Source of the DNA: an uncultured SAR86 cluster bacterium
GTDB taxonomy: Bacteria; Pseudomonadota; Gammaproteobacteria; Magnimaribacterales; D2472
Length of the DNA: 64,000 nucleotides
NCBI GenBank assembly: GCA_902528215.1
Contig: CABZRR010000001.1
Coordinates: 1-64,000 of the forward strand
Reading direction: 5' to 3'
The position numbers and the translations under genes were made by a program. Below the pieces are notes generated by a model that worked only from the letters and a program-made list of their open reading frames with translations, did no database searches and was not told the DNA's origin. Of the stretch, positions 60,560 through 64,000 are shown in pieces (position 1 is the stretch's first letter; the number at the start of each line of letters is the position of its first letter).

Positions 60560-62902
60560 CTAATATGAAAGCTTATAGGGATATCCGTGAAAAACTATCT
60601 GATTAATTCCTGCTGCAAATGCATTGCCAGCCAACCTTTCATAATCTTCAATCTTCAGCCTATTATAATTAAAGTCTATTTTGATAAATGACTCTGAACT
60701 AACAATCTTTTTATTTGCAATATTTCCAGCTGAGGATGCTAATTTTAAGAAATCAAAACTTCCTCCTGCAAAAAGACCTTCACTTTCAGGAATATCGGCA
60801 ACGGCATATGCATCCAAATAATTACCATATCCTCCATGCGCTTGAAGCCTTAACTTAATATTTAAAGAGTTAGTCCAGTTTTTTATTGGTAGGAGAAACT
60901 CAGTCATAAAAAGCTTTTCTCTTGTATGCAGATAATCCTCATATACCCTCTCTCTAAGGTTATATTCTGACTGATATAAAAATTCTTCACCGAATATTGC
61001 ATACAGGTACTTCGATTCTCCATTCTTTTTAAAAATTAAAGGCAGGTATGGACCAATACTATAGCCATGCATCTCCTCAAAGGTTTTAAAAAACTCTTTT
61101 GACCAGGGTAGCTCGCCAATTAGCTCAAAACTATCAATAAAAAAATTTCTTGGCTTATAAGGTTTTATTTTTTCTATCCAATTATTTCCAAGCTTCTTGA
61201 TATACTCCTCAACACCTCCTTTATTTAAATGATCTAACACTAAAGATTCATCCCATGCTCCTTTATATGCAGAACCCAGCGTATTATGAGAAACATTATT
61301 CTGATATATAAAAAACAATTTGTATTTCCCTGCAGGGACATCTAATTTCAATCCATCTTCATTCAAGGAATGGCTTACATCTAGAAACTCAGTCAAAATG
61401 TCTTTTTTTTGTGATTGTTTAACTTTTGCCAGAGTAACTTTCATTAAATCAATATCTTGATCAAACTTACCTATTGTTTTATTTACAATGAAATTTGTTT
61501 TATTTATATAAGAGGGCTCTTGAATTTTAGGAGGTTTAATTGTTCCGTTTACAGGCCCGATGATCTCTAACTCAGATTTTATTAGTTGCTTTGAGGGAAA
61601 ATCTTTAATGAATGGGCCTCCGCTCGACCAACCACTTCCAAGAGTAAGATCTACATTCAATTTTAAAGCATTAGCCTGTGAAAATAGATATTTAAGATTA
61701 TCAAAAAAGGGTTGTTCTCCCACTTGAAAGATTTCATTTTTATTTTGCATTAAATATTTTTTTGGCATTCCAATTGTCAATGTTTGTAGCTCAATCGAAG
61801 AAAACTTAGCTTTTTTAAATTTCTTCAGCTCTGTTTGAATCTGAGCTTTTTCTACTGCATTTCCAGGCCACCACCATCTTAAAATTGGAAAGTATCTATC
61901 ATCTGGATTAATCCACTCATTAGCTTGAAAACAATTCTTATTATTTGAATCTGTTCTTTGGCTAAGAATTAATATTTTTGCTTTGCCTGCTCCTATTGAC
62001 ATTGTTATATTTTCAAATGAATTTAGGTTAGAAAATTCATCTATGCTTCCGTCAAAAGGATCAAGAACCTTTATGTCCTTAAATGATTTATTTAAGTAAA
62101 AATTTTTTTTCTGTGCCTCATAAGAATCATTATAAAAATAAATAATTTTATGTGAGCCACATGACCTAGTGGCAGATCTAAAGTAATTTTTGTCTTTATC
62201 TAATAAAGTTATAAATGGATCAATATTTAGATCCTTTAAAGTATTAGCCAGTTCTTGGATATCATTGAGTTGAAACACGAGTTTAGAAATCTTTTCTACA
62301 TATCTAACGATTTCTGCATCTCTAATTTTAAAATTAGAAAGTCCAGTTGCGCGTTGCGGAAAATCACCTATGAATATTACTTTCAGCCCTGCATCTGCAA
62401 GGGCTAGAATCTTTCTCAAAATGCTTGGAGATGTATGCTCTAAATTAGTCACAAGCAAAGCTTGATATGAGCCATTTCCAATATTTAATTTATTCCCAGA
62501 AATATTTGACGACAAAAGATTCTTCTTACTTATCCTGTCATAGGTATAACCATTTAAATTAATATGTTTACTAATTTCAGACTCTTGATAATTTGAATTT
62601 AGTCTTCGAAACTGAAAATTCGGTTCATCTGGCCATGCTCCATCTTGAAGAAACCATGCAATATTTACTTCAGGTGCTCCTAGCTGCATAACGTACGACA
62701 TCCTGGCAAAGCTTGTATTTAACTCGTTTATATTTTGCCAAATGCTTATTTGATTTAAATTGCTTGTTAAAGCGATTGGGCCTGCTGTATAGGTTTGACC
62801 AAAGAATGAGTTAGGAAAAGGATACCAATTTTTATCCTCTGAGCTACAGCTGATAAATAAGATAAGTGAAATACAGAACGAAATTTTTTTTAATTTATCC
62901 AA
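60560..62902 (-). CDS. GH106-related alpha-L-rhamnosidase-like lipoprotein with permuted domain order
   Basis: The 780-residue protein has a lipoprotein-like signal (Cys19). Residues 342-776 resemble the GH106 catalytic barrel: PILRWWWPGNAVEKAQI, LTLGSGWSSGGPF, LVLDHLNKGGVEEYI, FIDSFELIGELPW (candidate acid E593), SSESFIKIDF (candidate E737) and INQIVFHGYPY. Residues 26-315 resemble the segment that normally follows this barrel: WYPFPNS, IWQNINELNTSFARMSYVMQLGAPEVNIAWFL, a QALLVTNLE Rossmann-like part. So the usual order appears reversed, with the C-terminal FHGYPYKLSY naturally joining NWYPFPN. It starts 20 bp after tRNA-Phe. The substrate is probably a rhamnose-bearing glycan. Confidence 0.75.
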   Translation of the reverse strand: MDKLKKISFCISLILFISCSSEDKNWYPFPNSFFGQTYTAGPIALTSNLNQISIWQNINELNTSFARMSYVMQLGAPEVNIAWFLQDGAWPDEPNFQFRRLNSNYQESEISKHINLNGYTYDRISKKNLLSSNISGNKLNIGNGSYQALLVTNLEHTSPSILRKILALADAGLKVIFIGDFPQRATGLSNFKIRDAEIVRYVEKISKLVFQLNDIQELANTLKDLNIDPFITLLDKDKNYFRSATRSCGSHKIIYFYNDSYEAQKKNFYLNKSFKDIKVLDPFDGSIDEFSNLNSFENITMSIGAGKAKILILSQRTDSNNKNCFQANEWINPDDRYFPILRWWWPGNAVEKAQIQTELKKFKKAKFSSIELQTLTIGMPKKYLMQNKNEIFQVGEQPFFDNLKYLFSQANALKLNVDLTLGSGWSSGGPFIKDFPSKQLIKSELEIIGPVNGTIKPPKIQEPSYINKTNFIVNKTIGKFDQDIDLMKVTLAKVKQSQKKDILTEFLDVSHSLNEDGLKLDVPAGKYKLFFIYQNNVSHNTLGSAYKGAWDESLVLDHLNKGGVEEYIKKLGNNWIEKIKPYKPRNFFIDSFELIGELPWSKEFFKTFEEMHGYSIGPYLPLIFKKNGESKYLYAIFGEEFLYQSEYNLRERVYEDYLHTREKLFMTEFLLPIKNWTNSLNIKLRLQAHGGYGNYLDAYAVADIPESEGLFAGGSFDFLKLASSAGNIANKKIVSSESFIKIDFNYNRLKIEDYERLAGNAFAAGINQIVFHGYPYKLSY

Positions 62903-62922
62903 GTTATGAATATCTTATAACA

Positions 62923-62998
62923 TGGTGCCCAGAGGTGGAATCGAACCACCGACACAAGGATTTTCAGTCCTTTGCTCTACCGACTGAGCTATCTGGGC
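62923..62998 (-). tRNA. tRNA-Phe (GAA)
   Basis: The 76 nt on the minus strand form a cloverleaf: acceptor GCCCAGA/TCTGGGC, D-arm AGCTCAGTCGGTAGAGC, anticodon loop CTGAAAA with anticodon GAA, T-loop TTCGATT, and encoded CCA. It resembles the Escherichia tRNA-Phe in the D-arm and loops. The GH106-like gene begins 20 bp downstream in the same direction without an intervening terminator. Confidence 0.97.
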
Positions 62999-63114
62999 AT
63001 TTAAAGAGGAAGAATTATAACTGAACTGCGCTTGGTGGAGAATAGTTAATCAGAATATAAATTCTAACTTAAAAAATATTTCACAGACTTTTAAATTTAA
63101 CCTAAACTGAATCT

Positions 63115-64000
63115 ATGAGTATTCAACATGTAAGTGCAGATACAGACTTAGACAGTATTTTAGAAATCATTGATCATGACGCAGCAGTCGTGATTGATAA
63201 TGTTTTATCTGAGGGCGATCTAATTGAAATTCAAAATGAACTTCAGCCCTTCCTCAATAATGATATTGAAGGTGACAATGAATTTACAGGATTCCAAACA
63301 AAAAGAGTTGGCGCTCTTATGGCTAGATCTCCAAAATGTCGTGAGCTTGCTCTTAATCCTAAAATCAATGCTTTATCAAAAAAGTTTTTAGAGCCTCACT
63401 GTGATGGTTATCAGCTTCATTTCACATCAGCAATACAGATAGGTCCAAAAGAAACTGCTCAAATCCTTCATAGAGATAGAGGCGTTTGGGGTGGTTATGT
63501 ACCACGAAAAATTGAAACACAGTTTGCTACTGTCTGGGCAATTACAGATTTCACAAAAGAAAATGGAGCAACTCAGGTTGTGCCTGGATCTCATAAATGG
63601 GATAAAAACAGGATGCCTTTAGACGAAGAAATTGAAAGCGCCGAAATGACTGCTGGATCAGTATTTATTTATACTGGCTCTGTTATTCATGGGGGCGGAG
63701 CTAATCAAACTTCAAAAAACAGACTAGGCGTTTTTCTGCACTATGCACCTAATTGGTTACGACAAGAAGAGAATCAGTACCTGTCATGCCCTCCCTCAAT
63801 TGCAAAGGATTTGTCTCCTGAATTAAGAGATTTAATGGGTTATTCTCAAGGAGGCTATGTGCTTGGATTTTTTACTGATCCAACAGATACCGAAGGTAAG
63901 TTTGAGTCAGTATCCCCGAAAAAATTATTTGGAGAAGATGTTGATCCATTTAAAATTGGATCGTCTGAAGAGCTTTTAGATAGTTCAACCAAAAAAAATT
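63115..64000 (+). CDS. Phytanoyl-CoA dioxygenase (PhyH) family protein, truncated by window end
   Basis: The frame opens at ATG 63115 and is still open at the last base, giving 295 residues. It is a non-haem Fe(II)/2-oxoglutarate dioxygenase. The iron ligands are in AQILHRDRGVWGG (HxD) and SVIHGGGANQTSKNRLG, which holds the distal histidine and the downstream arginine for 2-oxoglutarate. VWAITDFTKENGATQVVPGSHKW is the PhyH signature. The substrate is unknown; marine bacteria have many such paralogues. It is divergent from tRNA-Phe with 116 bp between, where I see only AT-rich promoter-like sequence. Confidence 0.92.
   Translation, partial: MSIQHVSADTDLDSILEIIDHDAAVVIDNVLSEGDLIEIQNELQPFLNNDIEGDNEFTGFQTKRVGALMARSPKCRELALNPKINALSKKFLEPHCDGYQLHFTSAIQIGPKETAQILHRDRGVWGGYVPRKIETQFATVWAITDFTKENGATQVVPGSHKWDKNRMPLDEEIESAEMTAGSVFIYTGSVIHGGGANQTSKNRLGVFLHYAPNWLRQEENQYLSCPPSIAKDLSPELRDLMGYSQGGYVLGFFTDPTDTEGKFESVSPKKLFGEDVDPFKIGSSEELLDSSTKKN

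Noticed and set aside
1-64000. CRISPR arrays, IS elements, prophage genes, rRNA or plasmid origin
   Set aside because: No regularly spaced repeats, transposase, integrase, capsid or replication-initiator sequences were seen. The only tandem repeats are the yqiA 3' duplicate, the aptamer pair and the NtrC linker repeat.

Overview
The window is 64 kb of AT-rich, gene-dense bacterial chromosome. Gene content and order point to a streamlined marine gammaproteobacterium (SAR86-like is my best guess; I see no rRNA to prove it). Support: gammaproteobacterial genes (fis, coq7, ubiC, tonB, yggX, yqiAB, grxC, lptD/surA), many 1-13 bp gene overlaps, very short spacers, TTG/GTG starts, and blocks in the order I know from Pseudomonas and Escherichia. 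No IS element, prophage, CRISPR array or rRNA was seen.

Layout. 1-0.6 kb: end of a WD40 protein. 0.6-7 kb (minus): rsmE-gshB-tonB-like-ruvX-dnaG-rpoD-tRNA(CAT), one close-packed unit. 7-11.8 kb (plus): a phosphatase, then fis-purH-purD-coq7 and a small exported protein. 11.9-19.2 kb (minus): SDR-amgK-murU-rpe-DUF192-trpEGDC. 19.3-28.9 kb (plus): isomerase-lptD-surA-pdxA-rsmA-apaH-cca-folM-like-phosphotransferase. 28.9-30.6 kb (minus): tsaD-folB-folK, divergent from rpsU-yqeY. 31.3-34 kb (minus): two secreted amidohydrolase-fold proteins, one without its metal ligands. 34-36 kb (plus): rph-pyrE-ribE. 36-41.3 kb (minus): yicC-gmk-rpoZ-spoT-ridA-pyrB. 41.3-48.8 kb: recG, small oxidoreductases, a membrane pyrophosphatase, a dicarboxylate/amino-acid symporter and a 57-residue rubredoxin. 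48.8-52.5 kb (plus): ubiC-ubiA-acetyltransferase-yqiB-yqiA and a decayed duplicate of the yqiA 3' end. 52.5-56.1 kb: a nitrogen locus, with an NtrC-like site and sigma-54 promoter, glnII (eukaryote-type glutamine synthetase), ntrB and ntrC. 56.1-60 kb: grxC, rhodanese, gpmA, mutY-yggX and an SDR. 60-63 kb: an accessory pocket beside tRNA-Phe. 63.1 kb to the end: a phytanoyl-CoA dioxygenase-like gene that runs off the window.

The most interesting part is 60.1-60.5 kb. Two tandem RNA units match the glutamine-riboswitch fold (glnA / Downstream-peptide class, known chiefly from cyanobacteria and marine metagenomes). They lie upstream of a 56-residue, strongly basic protein with three YRG motifs and are followed by an intrinsic terminator. 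Together with glnII-ntrBC 4-8 kb away, this suggests glutamine sensing at both the RNA and the protein level. Next to it is a lipoprotein related to GH106 alpha-L-rhamnosidases whose two halves appear in the reverse of the usual order, i.e. a probable circular permutation. Other observations are the split rpsU/dnaG/rpoD operon, GSII in place of GSI beside ntrBC, a metal-ligand-free amidohydrolase paired with an intact one, and a 133-bp tandem duplication ending yqiA.
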